32,038 nucleotides of DNA from CAYLLD01 sp964425135 (lineage in GTDB: Bacteria; Pseudomonadota; Alphaproteobacteria; Rhodobacterales; Rhodobacteraceae). The stretch is taken from contig CAYRKW010000037.1 of assembly GCA_964425135.1 (NCBI GenBank), positions 1 to 32,038 of the forward strand, written 5' to 3'. A program made the position numbers and the translations under genes. Shown piece by piece: positions 1 to 6,810 of this stretch (position 1 is the first letter of the stretch; the number at the start of each line of letters is the position of its first letter). The notes under the pieces were generated by a model that saw nothing but the letters and a program-made list of their open reading frames with translations, was not told the origin of the DNA and did no database searches.

Positions 1-18
1 GCCGAGAAGACGGATACT

Positions 19-1308
19 CTAGGCGCGGTCGGTGAGCGTGTCGAATTTGTCTTTGAGCGACATGGCGGGCGCGGCCAGCGGGATCAGTCGGCGGGTCAGC
101 CCATGCATTGGAATTGGTGAGAGCGGCAGAACCGGAAACGGCAGATCATCCTGAGATGTGCCAAGCAGTTTGGCCGACAGCGCGCGCCCCATCACCGAGG
201 TCATGGCGATCCCGCGCCCGCTAAATCCCAATCCTGCGAGCACGCCCGGCGCAGGTTCGTGCATATGCGGCATCATTTGAGGGGTGACGGCGATGCGTCC
301 TGCCCATTTGCGTTCGATGGGAATGTCAGCGATTTGCGGGAATACGGTTCGCAATCCGCTGCGCAACCGGCCAAACCCGAGCGGGTCGACATGATCTGTG
401 CTGCCGACGCAGCCGAAGACCAGCCGTTTGTCGCGATCATAGCGCGCGTAGTAGATGGCAAGCCGCGAATCCGAGATTGTGACCGAGCCGGGGAGAACGG
501 TTTTTTGCTGCTCGGCGCTGAGCGGTTCAGTGGCCATGGACACGCTCACCAGAGGGTGAAAGGTTTTGTTCAGGCCGGGCCAAGGGTCTTTGGTGTAGGC
601 ATTGGTCGCAAGAACGACGTTTTGCGCGGTGATCTGGCCTTTGGGCGTTGTTGCGCGCCATGCACCGTCGATACGCTCCAGCTTGGTGACGGGGGTGTTG
701 TTGAACATCTGCGCGCCACGCGCGATGGCAGCGCGTGCATAGCCGCGTGTGAGCGAGAGCGGATGAACATGCCCGCCGGCGGCATGTTTGAGCGCCCAGG
801 TGTAAGCCGGTGATCCGCTGTGCTGCTCAACCGCTTCCCCTTCGATCTCGGTAATATCCGCGCCAGCGTCTGCCCAAGCCTGTCCGAGTGCGCGCATGTT
901 CGTGATGGCCTTGCGGGTGTGGGCGGCCTGTACCCAACCCGCCTGTACCGCGTCGCAATCAACGTCATAGTTCTGGATATCGGCGAAGAGATCATGCGCG
1001 GCACGCAGGGTTGTTCGGATAAGGTTATCCCCGTGGCGCGCACCGAGCAGCTCTCTGAGCGCGTCAGGCGTCTTGCGCCAGATCGGATTGCACTGCCCGC
1101 CGCTGCGGCCCGATGCGCCCCAACCGACGTCTTTGGCATCCACCAGTGCAACCGATGTGCCTTTGTCAGCAAGCCCCAGAGCCGTCCGGCATCCGGTCAA
1201 ACCGCCGCCGACGATCAGCACATCAACAGCCAGCGCCTCGCTCAATGCGCGCAATTCCGATGCTGCGGTGGCCGTCACGGTCCAGTGGATTTGTTCTTTG
1301 ACCGCCAT
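19..1308 (-). CDS. FAD-dependent oxidoreductase, DAO family (PuuB/TauY-like)
   Basis: A 429-residue flavoprotein of the D-amino-acid oxidase/glycine oxidase family. A Rossmann FAD-binding motif (VDVLIVGGGLTG) lies near residues 28-39, followed by an acidic strand end and the WGASGRSGGQ segment typical of gamma-glutamylputrescine oxidases. The C-terminal GLGFSGRGIAMT is the second FAD-contacting motif. The family oxidises primary or secondary amines to an imine or aldehyde. The start ATG is preceded by a GAGGTG ribosome site. The gene is divergent from a taurine-type ABC operon, and two TauR-like sites lie between them, so a role in oxidising the imported amine (as in TauY of taurine dehydrogenase) is attractive. 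No small TauX-type subunit is seen. Family assignment is firm; the substrate is inferred. Confidence 0.85.
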   Translation of the reverse strand: MAVKEQIHWTVTATAASELRALSEALAVDVLIVGGGLTGCRTALGLADKGTSVALVDAKDVGWGASGRSGGQCNPIWRKTPDALRELLGARHGDNLIRTTLRAAHDLFADIQNYDVDCDAVQAGWVQAAHTRKAITNMRALGQAWADAGADITEIEGEAVEQHSGSPAYTWALKHAAGGHVHPLSLTRGYARAAIARGAQMFNNTPVTKLERIDGAWRATTPKGQITAQNVVLATNAYTKDPWPGLNKTFHPLVSVSMATEPLSAEQQKTVLPGSVTISDSRLAIYYARYDRDKRLVFGCVGSTDHVDPLGFGRLRSGLRTVFPQIADIPIERKWAGRIAVTPQMMPHMHEPAPGVLAGLGFSGRGIAMTSVMGRALSAKLLGTSQDDLPFPVLPLSPIPMHGLTRRLIPLAAPAMSLKDKFDTLTDRA

Positions 1309-1454
1309 GGCACCTCAGCCTTTTGTTGTTCGCTTTGCCCGCCAGCGCATTTTGCGGGAACGTTACGTTTGGTCAATGCGCCGGTCAATGTCGATGCGGT
1401 CGGAAATACGCTGAGAATCGCCCCTGCGCGCGCCGAAAGTCCGCCGTCCAAACC

Positions 1455-1526
1455 TTAGGTCAAACCTCAGTTTTGAACGGTTTTGGGACGATCTATACAT
1501 CCACCGGACAAAACCCTTAAGTCCAC
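1455..1526 (-). promoter_or_regulatory. Pair of TauR-like operator repeats in the divergent intergenic region
   Basis: The 379-bp gap between the oxidoreductase and tauA holds two similarly oriented sites. On the minus strand, positions 1526-1517 read GTGGACTTAA and 1464-1455 read TTTGACCTAA. They match the CTGGACYTAA repeat described for the MocR-type taurine regulator TauR at 9 and 8 of 10 bases. They are 62 bp apart, about six helical turns, and their flanks are also alike (CCTTARGTC, then CACCTC or AACCTC on the plus strand). No regulator gene is in the window. The rest of the gap shows no ORF or clear promoter that I can place. Confidence 0.5.
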
Positions 1527-1687
1527 ACCTCTGTGATCCCTCGATCATTGCACCTGAGCGCCGTTTCTGATTAATAGTCGTTGACGCAGGAAGTCTTAAA
1601 ACTCTACTTTCGCACCGCGGAATGCAAATTTCTCAATCAAGACGAAATGCTGCCCGCGGAAACAAGATATTGTTCAGGGAGAACAGC

Positions 1688-2695
1688 ATGAAAAAATTCA
1701 CAATGGGTCTTGTCGCTGGCGCGATGACCGCGATATCCGCATTGGCAGCAGCGCCTGCGATGGCCGCAGGCCATGGTGAGATCACCGTTGCATACTTTCT
1801 TGAGTGGCCAATGCCTATGATGGTCGCCAAAGCCTCCGGCGCCTACGACGAAGCGCTTGGCATGAAAGTCAACTGGGTATCCTTCGAAACCGGCGTTGCG
1901 ATGTCGGCTGCGATGGCATCGGGCGATGTTCAAATCGCGCTGAGCCAAGGTGTGCCACCATTTGTGGTTGCTGCCTCGGGTGGTCAGGACATTCAGATCG
2001 TGGACGTGGCTGTCAGCTACTCTGACAATGACAACTGCGTTGTTCACGCCGATCTTGAAGTCGACAAATCTTCTGCGGGCGAACTGGCAGGCAAGAAAGT
2101 GGCTGTTCCTTTGGGAACCGCGGCGCACTACGGTTTCTTGCGTCAGATGGATCACTTCGGTGTCGCGCTTGACAGCCTGTCGATCGTGGACATGCCTCCC
2201 CCGGAAGGTGCGAATGCTCTGGGTCAAAAAGCCGTGGACTTCGCCTGTGGGTATGGCGGTGGTCTGACAAGCATGAAAGAGCACGGCAACGTGTTGCTGA
2301 CCGGCGCTGAAAAAGAAGAACTGGGCATTCTGGTGTTCGACGTCACCTCCGCGCCTGCTGATTTTATCGCAGAAAACGGCGACATTGTTGCCAAATTCCT
2401 GAAAGTCACTGCTGACGCAAACGCCGAGTGGAATGCAAACCCAACCGATGACATGTTGGCTGTGATCGCAGAGCAATCCGGTATGGATGTCGAAGCCGCT
2501 CGCGGTGCGATTTCAACGATGTCGTTCCCATCGATCGACGAGCAGCTTTCGAGCGCTTGGTTCGGTGGCAATGCTGCACCATTCCTCAAAGGCGTTGCAG
2601 ATGTCTTTGTTGGTGCCGGTTCGATTGATAGTGCTCTGGACAGCTATGCCGACACCATCAACACTGGCCCACTTGAGGCCGCTCAAGGCATGTAA
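1688..2695 (+). CDS. tauA: Taurine-type ABC transporter, periplasmic substrate-binding protein
   Basis: A 335-residue periplasmic binding protein of the nitrate/sulfonate/taurine class. The N-terminus MKKFTMGLVAG... has a charged start, a hydrophobic core and an AMA|AG cleavage site near residue 27. The mature protein begins with the EITVAYFLEWPMP segment I associate with roseobacter TauA proteins, followed by the SAAMASGDVQIALSQGVPP ligand-loop region typical of the SsuA/TauA fold. The start was set at the ATG preceded by AGGGAGA, which gives the signal peptide. An in-frame ATG 66 bp upstream would disrupt the signal. It is the first gene of a tauABC operon, followed by a hairpin that may favour high expression of the binding protein. 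Taurine is the best guess for the ligand; another sulfonate or amine is possible. Confidence 0.85.
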   Translation: MKKFTMGLVAGAMTAISALAAAPAMAAGHGEITVAYFLEWPMPMMVAKASGAYDEALGMKVNWVSFETGVAMSAAMASGDVQIALSQGVPPFVVAASGGQDIQIVDVAVSYSDNDNCVVHADLEVDKSSAGELAGKKVAVPLGTAAHYGFLRQMDHFGVALDSLSIVDMPPPEGANALGQKAVDFACGYGGGLTSMKEHGNVLLTGAEKEELGILVFDVTSAPADFIAENGDIVAKFLKVTADANAEWNANPTDDMLAVIAEQSGMDVEAARGAISTMSFPSIDEQLSSAWFGGNAAPFLKGVADVFVGAGSIDSALDSYADTINTGPLEAAQGM

Positions 2696-2702
2696 TCAAA
2701 TC

Positions 2703-2730
2703 GAAGGCGCGGAGTTATCTTCGCGCCTTC
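2703..2730 (+). terminator. Hairpin between tauA and tauB (attenuator or mRNA stabiliser)
   Basis: A perfect 9-bp stem (GAAGGCGCG / CGCGCCTTC) with a 10-base loop begins 7 bp after the tauA stop. There is no strong T-run, so partial termination or 3'-end protection is more likely than full termination. Such hairpins often follow binding-protein genes that need a higher yield than the membrane parts. Confidence 0.55.
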
Positions 2731-2793
2731 ATTCCTTTGGTGGACCATCAAAGCGAAATTTACCTACACCAAAGCTGACGAGGAGACGGACTG

Positions 2794-3600
2794 ATGTCTG
2801 GGTTGTCCCTGCACGACATTTCAATGCGTTTTGACCTGCCGAACGGATCGCATGTTCAGGCCCTTGAAAACGTCTCACTCGATTTGCAACCGGGCGAGTT
2901 GATGAGTGTTCTGGGGCCATCGGGTTGCGGCAAGACCACTTTGCTGAATATCGTGGCGGGTTTTCTGGCGCAAACAAGCGGCACGTTGGAGTTGAATGGT
3001 CACGAGATTACCGGACCGGATGCAGAGCGCGGTATGGTTTTCCAAAAGGGCGCATTGTTCGAATGGATGTCGGTGCGCGAGAATGTCGGCTTCGGCCCTT
3101 CGATGAAGGGGATGCCAACCGGCGAAAAACGTCAGATCGTGGATCATCTTCTGGATGTTGTCGGTCTTCAGGAATTCAAGGAAAAAGCCGTTTATGAGTT
3201 GTCCGGCGGAATGCAGCAGCGTGTGGCACTGGCCCGCTGTCTGGCCAATGACCCGGATGTCATATTGATGGACGAACCGCTCGGCGCGCTTGATGCGTTG
3301 ACCCGAGAGAAGATGCAGAGCCTTGTGCTCAAGCTGTGGAAAGAGACTGGAAAGACGATCATTCTAATCACACACTCGGTCGAAGAAGCGCTGCTTTTGG
3401 GCGAGCGGTTGATCGTTATGGCCCCGCGCCCCGGTCGTATCCACAAAGAATACCGGCTTCCTTTTGCGGAACTGGGCGTTGGTGCTGATCTTCGAGAGAT
3501 CAAGAAGCACGCCGAGTTTGGACCGACACGCGATGAGATCCTGTCGATGATCTGGGATATGGAAGAAGAGATTATGGGACGCACGGAGAACGCATCATGA
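2794..3600 (+). CDS. tauB: Taurine-type ABC transporter, ATP-binding protein
   Basis: A 268-residue importer ATPase. It shows Walker A GPSGCGKTT near residues 42-50, the Q-loop (MVFQKGALFEWMSV), the ABC signature LSGGMQQRVALARCL, Walker B VILMDEPLGALDA, and the H-loop ITHSVEEALLLG. These are the hallmarks of the TauB/SsuB/NrtD group. The ATG is preceded by GAGGAG. The stop overlaps the permease start by 4 bp (ATGA), indicating translational coupling. It powers uptake of the substrate caught by the upstream binding protein. A C-terminal tail of about 50 residues after the core is usual for alphaproteobacterial members. Confidence 0.9.
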   Translation: MSGLSLHDISMRFDLPNGSHVQALENVSLDLQPGELMSVLGPSGCGKTTLLNIVAGFLAQTSGTLELNGHEITGPDAERGMVFQKGALFEWMSVRENVGFGPSMKGMPTGEKRQIVDHLLDVVGLQEFKEKAVYELSGGMQQRVALARCLANDPDVILMDEPLGALDALTREKMQSLVLKLWKETGKTIILITHSVEEALLLGERLIVMAPRPGRIHKEYRLPFAELGVGADLREIKKHAEFGPTRDEILSMIWDMEEEIMGRTENAS

Positions 3601-4874
3601 CCGGTATTTTCGTTCTCGCAATCTACGTCGGCATATTCGTTGCGGCTTTCTTTATCATCACAAAGGTTGTTCAACGCGCGACAGTGCGGGATTACACGTC
3701 TTTGAAGACAGTGACGTTCGGTGATGAAAGTGCGGTGCGTTCCAATCGCTGGGCCAGTGTGATTTCCATCCTGACGCTCTTTGTGATCTGGGGCATGTTC
3801 ACAGGCTCTGCATTGCTGCCCAAGTTTATACATGCGCCTGCACCGTTTCAGGGTGATCTGGAGTTTACATATACCGCTGAGGCCGAAGATGGCACGCAGG
3901 ATGACGCAACGGTCAAAGTTCTGGTTCACCCGCGTGAGGTGGAAGGCAAGGCTCCGGACGTTGAGGCGGGCGATGGGTTTGCCAAAAACGACAGCTCGGC
4001 AATTGCGATGTGGCGCACCGGATTGGTCCGGGTTGATAGCAATGACGACATTACCAAGGCGGACGGAGCAAAGGTTGTCGCGATCAATGGTCAGCCCATT
4101 GCGCCCGGTCAATCGGTCAGTATCGACAACGGCAAGGTGACGCTTTCAGACAAAGGCACGCCGAATGTCGCGCCGTACAAAGGCTGGCAGATGGAGCCGC
4201 TTTATCTGCCGCCACCTGAGCAGGTTTGGACACGTACCTTGCTGGTGGTCGAAGACGGCTTTCGCAATTTCACCCTTTTGCAGCACCTTGGGTATTCGTT
4301 GTTCCGGGTTATTGCGGGCTTCCTCTTCGGTGCGCTTCTGGGCATTCCGTTGGGCTATGCGATGGGTCTGAGCAATTGGTTCCGAGGCTGGTTTGATCCC
4401 ATCGTGGAATTCATGCGCCCCGTGCCGCCGCTGGCCCTGATCCCGCTGGTGATCATTTGGTTCGGGATTGGCGAGACGGGCAAGATTATTCTGCTGTTCC
4501 TGGCTGCGCTTTGGATCATGGCGATTGCCGCGCGATCCGGGGTATCGGGTGTGAATATCTCGAAAGTTCACGCCGCTTACTCGTTGGGTGCGAGCAAGTG
4601 GCAGATCATGCGCTATGTTATCGTGCCCAACTCACTGCCGGAGATATTCACCGGCGCGCGTGTTGCGATGGGCGTGTGTTGGGGCACGGTTGTCGCGGCG
4701 GAACTCGTCGCGGCGGAACAAGGTGCCGGTATGATGATCATGGTCGCATCGCGTTTCCAGAACACGGATATCGTGATCCTGGGTATCATCCTGATCGGTG
4801 TGATCGGCTTTGGTATCGACATGCTGATGCGCTGGGCTGAGCGGCTGTTGGTGCCTTGGAAGGGCAAGGCGTAA
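3597..4874 (+). CDS. tauC: Taurine-type ABC transporter permease with periplasmic insertion
   Basis: A 425-residue inner-membrane permease, much longer than the roughly 250-280 residues usual for TauC/SsuC. There is a first membrane helix at about residues 4-22 and a second at about 54-72. A hydrophilic, probably beta-rich segment (about 80-200) interrupts the sequence between the first TauC-like helix and the LYLPPPEQVW motif. The core from about residue 215 is canonical: FMRPVPPLALIPLVIIWFGIG, then the EAA loop (HAAYSLGASKWQIMRYVIVP) that contacts the ATPase. It overlaps tauB by 4 bp. The insertion includes the run VVAINGQPIAPGQSV and may lie in the periplasm near the binding protein. Transport function is firm; the role of the insertion is unknown. 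Confidence 0.88.
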   Translation: MTGIFVLAIYVGIFVAAFFIITKVVQRATVRDYTSLKTVTFGDESAVRSNRWASVISILTLFVIWGMFTGSALLPKFIHAPAPFQGDLEFTYTAEAEDGTQDDATVKVLVHPREVEGKAPDVEAGDGFAKNDSSAIAMWRTGLVRVDSNDDITKADGAKVVAINGQPIAPGQSVSIDNGKVTLSDKGTPNVAPYKGWQMEPLYLPPPEQVWTRTLLVVEDGFRNFTLLQHLGYSLFRVIAGFLFGALLGIPLGYAMGLSNWFRGWFDPIVEFMRPVPPLALIPLVIIWFGIGETGKIILLFLAALWIMAIAARSGVSGVNISKVHAAYSLGASKWQIMRYVIVPNSLPEIFTGARVAMGVCWGTVVAAELVAAEQGAGMMIMVASRFQNTDIVILGIILIGVIGFGIDMLMRWAERLLVPWKGKA

Positions 4875-4885
4875 GAACGGTAGCT

Positions 4886-4909
4886 TAGAGCGCCGCCCCA
4901 CAAATCTGA
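4886..4909 (+). repeat. Dispersed 24-bp repeat, copy 1
   Basis: The sequence starting TAGAGCGCCG and ending ACAAATCTGA lies 12 bp after the tauC stop. It recurs at 31985-32008 with 2 mismatches in 24. Both copies follow the 3' end of a plus-strand gene. No stem-loop is obvious within it. The function is unknown. Confidence 0.6.
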
Positions 4910-4983
4910 CCCCGTTTAGCATGCGGCCGATTTCCGCACCCGCGAGGCTGTCGTTTTGGATGCCAAGCCGCTGCAAAAGTCGA

Positions 4984-5022
4984 TGTGCATCCTATGCACA
5001 AACGATACACAATCTATGCACA
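4984..5022. promoter_or_regulatory. Operator-like TGTGCAT/ATGCACA repeats upstream of the VWA gene
   Basis: A perfect dyad, TGTGCAT-CCT-ATGCACA, spans 4984-5000. The half-site TATGCACA is repeated at 5015-5022, 22 bp (two helical turns) after the first TATGCACA. A TTGACA that could be a -35 element lies at 5112-5117, but no good -10 follows. The region from 4875 to 5221 otherwise holds only the 24-bp repeat and no credible gene. The binding factor is unknown. Confidence 0.4.
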
Positions 5023-5221
5023 GTCGGATGCGCAGTTTTGCGAAATCCCGGTTTTTTACGGCGAAACAGCGTTGCGCGGGAAATTTATCCGCGTGCGCTC
5101 CGGCTTATTCGTTGACATCGGCTTGGAGCGCCCAGGTTGCACGTCTGAGCGGTTGACGTTTCCGCCGCGCGGCGACGCGAACGGCTTTGATTTTGGCACG
5201 TGATGTGACAGAGTTTTGTCC

Positions 5222-5941
5222 ATGCGCTTCAAAATCCTTGGTCTGACATTGCTCGCTGCTGGTCCGTTGTTCGCGGCGGAGACTTGCGTTGAAGATGCGA
5301 TGATCGTGTTTGACGGATCAGGATCCATGGCAGAGGCAGGGTTCAACCTTTTGGACGAACCGCGCATCTATGAGGCGCGGCGTGCGCTGGAGGTGGCGAT
5401 GCCGCCGATTGCCAGCCAGCGACGGCTTGGGATGGTTGTTTATGGGCCGGGCGGCACCGATGAGTGTAATGGGATCAATCTCGCGTTTGCGCCGCGCGCC
5501 GATGCTGCCCCTTCAGTGATTGCGACAGCCAATCAGGTGCAGCCCGAGGGCGCGACAGCGCTGACGGAAGGGGTGGCGCTTGCGGCGCGGGTTTTGGAGT
5601 ATCAGACCAAGCCCGGGATTGTGGTGCTTGTGACGGACGGAAAGGAAACCTGCGGTGGCACCCCGTGCATGTTGGCGGCGGAGCTGATGGCCACGGCGGT
5701 TGATCTGACGATCCATGTGATCGGGTTCAAGGTGCGCGGTGAGCACTTTTCCTGGGGCGAGACAAAATCGCATTATACGGATGCCGAAACGGCCTCACGC
5801 TGCATGGCGGACGACACGGGCGGGCTCTATGTGCCGGCTGAAACGGTTGAGGAGCTTGTGGCCGCGTTTCATGCCACGCTTGGTTGTCTGAATGTCTCGA
5901 TGCGGTGGGATGGTCCGGGTCTCAATGATTTGCGCGGCTAG
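5222..5941 (+). CDS. Secreted von Willebrand factor A domain protein
   Basis: A 239-residue exported protein. A signal peptide (MRFKILGLTLLAAGPLFAAE) is followed at once by a VWA domain with the metal-ion-dependent adhesion motif DGSGSM. A conserved Thr lies in EGATALTEGV, and an Asp in LVTDGKETCGG. Six cysteines in the mature part suggest disulfides in the periplasm. The ATG at 5222 is chosen because it begins the signal peptide; the ribosome site is weak. The stop overlaps the stop of the convergent apbE-like gene by 2 bp. VWA proteins (MxaC, MxaL) accompany methanol dehydrogenase loci, so an assembly role for the neighbouring quinoprotein is possible but unproven. Confidence 0.8.
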   Translation: MRFKILGLTLLAAGPLFAAETCVEDAMIVFDGSGSMAEAGFNLLDEPRIYEARRALEVAMPPIASQRRLGMVVYGPGGTDECNGINLAFAPRADAAPSVIATANQVQPEGATALTEGVALAARVLEYQTKPGIVVLVTDGKETCGGTPCMLAAELMATAVDLTIHVIGFKVRGEHFSWGETKSHYTDAETASRCMADDTGGLYVPAETVEELVAAFHATLGCLNVSMRWDGPGLNDLRG

Positions 5942-6810
5942 AGCGTGATCAGATCGCCCTGAGGGTCGATGAGGGTGATCTGACGCACATCTGCCGCCTT
6001 GCGGACCTGTCGGATCAAATCGAGATCGGCGAGCACCAAACCTGTCGACAGCGCATCAGCGCGCGTTGCGCTCTTCGCCATCACCGAAACGGTTGACCAT
6101 TGCGGCTGCGCTGACGGGCTGATGATATGACCGTTCGGGCCGATGGGTGTGGTCATGGGGCTGGAGGTGGCGATGGCGGCATTTGATAGGGTGCGATGGC
6201 CCATGTGGCCGAATTGCGGGTCGTGGAGGCCAAGCGTCCATGGCCCGCCGCGTCCGCTGAACTCGCCGATGTTTACCAGCGTTTTTTCAAAGCCGTGCGC
6301 GGCGAGGCTTTCGGAAACTCGGTCGGTGGCAAAGCCCTGGGCGATTCCGTTCAGGGTCAACGCCTGCCCTACGCCGAGGTGTACGGCGTTGGGATTGAAG
6401 GTGACTTTGTGCCATCCAACGCGGCTCTGTGTCGCCGGGTCTGCCCTGCCGGAGGTAAGTTCTGCCCAGAGCGGTTGCACGGTGGGGTCGAAGAGACCAC
6501 TGGTGAGCGTGTGCGCTTGGTCGGCCTCTTGGAGCAGGTGATGGAACCACGGGTCGGGGCGCAGGGTGCCGGTTTGATTGAGCCGCGAGATTTGGGAATT
6601 GGGGTCGTAGAGACTGAACAGCCGTTCGGTTTTTCGGATGATGTCAATGGCGGCGGTGATGGCGGGCGTTGCGGTCTCGCTCGGGGCATCAAGCGTGATG
6701 CTGATATCCGCGCCGAACCCGCGGCCTTGCCAGCTGTGGGTGCGCGCGAATGCGGGTGCGCCTGCGAATGCAGCGCTGATGGTCAGAAATCGGCGGCGTG
6801 TGAAGCTCAT
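5938..6810 (-). CDS. ApbE-family FAD:protein FMN transferase
   Basis: A 290-residue enzyme that attaches FMN covalently to Thr or Ser of target proteins in the periplasm. The N-terminus MSFTRRRFLTISAAFAG is a twin-arginine signal, so export in folded form is likely. Core motifs are LNGIAQGFATDRV near residue 153, VNIGEF near 189, and the metal/nucleotide site RADALSTGL near 250-258 (Asp252 and Thr256). The usual HIIDP reads HIISP here, so one common acidic residue is Ser. The start ATG at 6810 overlaps the upstream NosR-like gene by 4 bp. That protein contains an FMN-binding domain and is the obvious substrate. It is the last gene of a five-gene operon. Confidence 0.88.
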   Translation of the reverse strand: MSFTRRRFLTISAAFAGAPAFARTHSWQGRGFGADISITLDAPSETATPAITAAIDIIRKTERLFSLYDPNSQISRLNQTGTLRPDPWFHHLLQEADQAHTLTSGLFDPTVQPLWAELTSGRADPATQSRVGWHKVTFNPNAVHLGVGQALTLNGIAQGFATDRVSESLAAHGFEKTLVNIGEFSGRGGPWTLGLHDPQFGHMGHRTLSNAAIATSSPMTTPIGPNGHIISPSAQPQWSTVSVMAKSATRADALSTGLVLADLDLIRQVRKAADVRQITLIDPQGDLITL

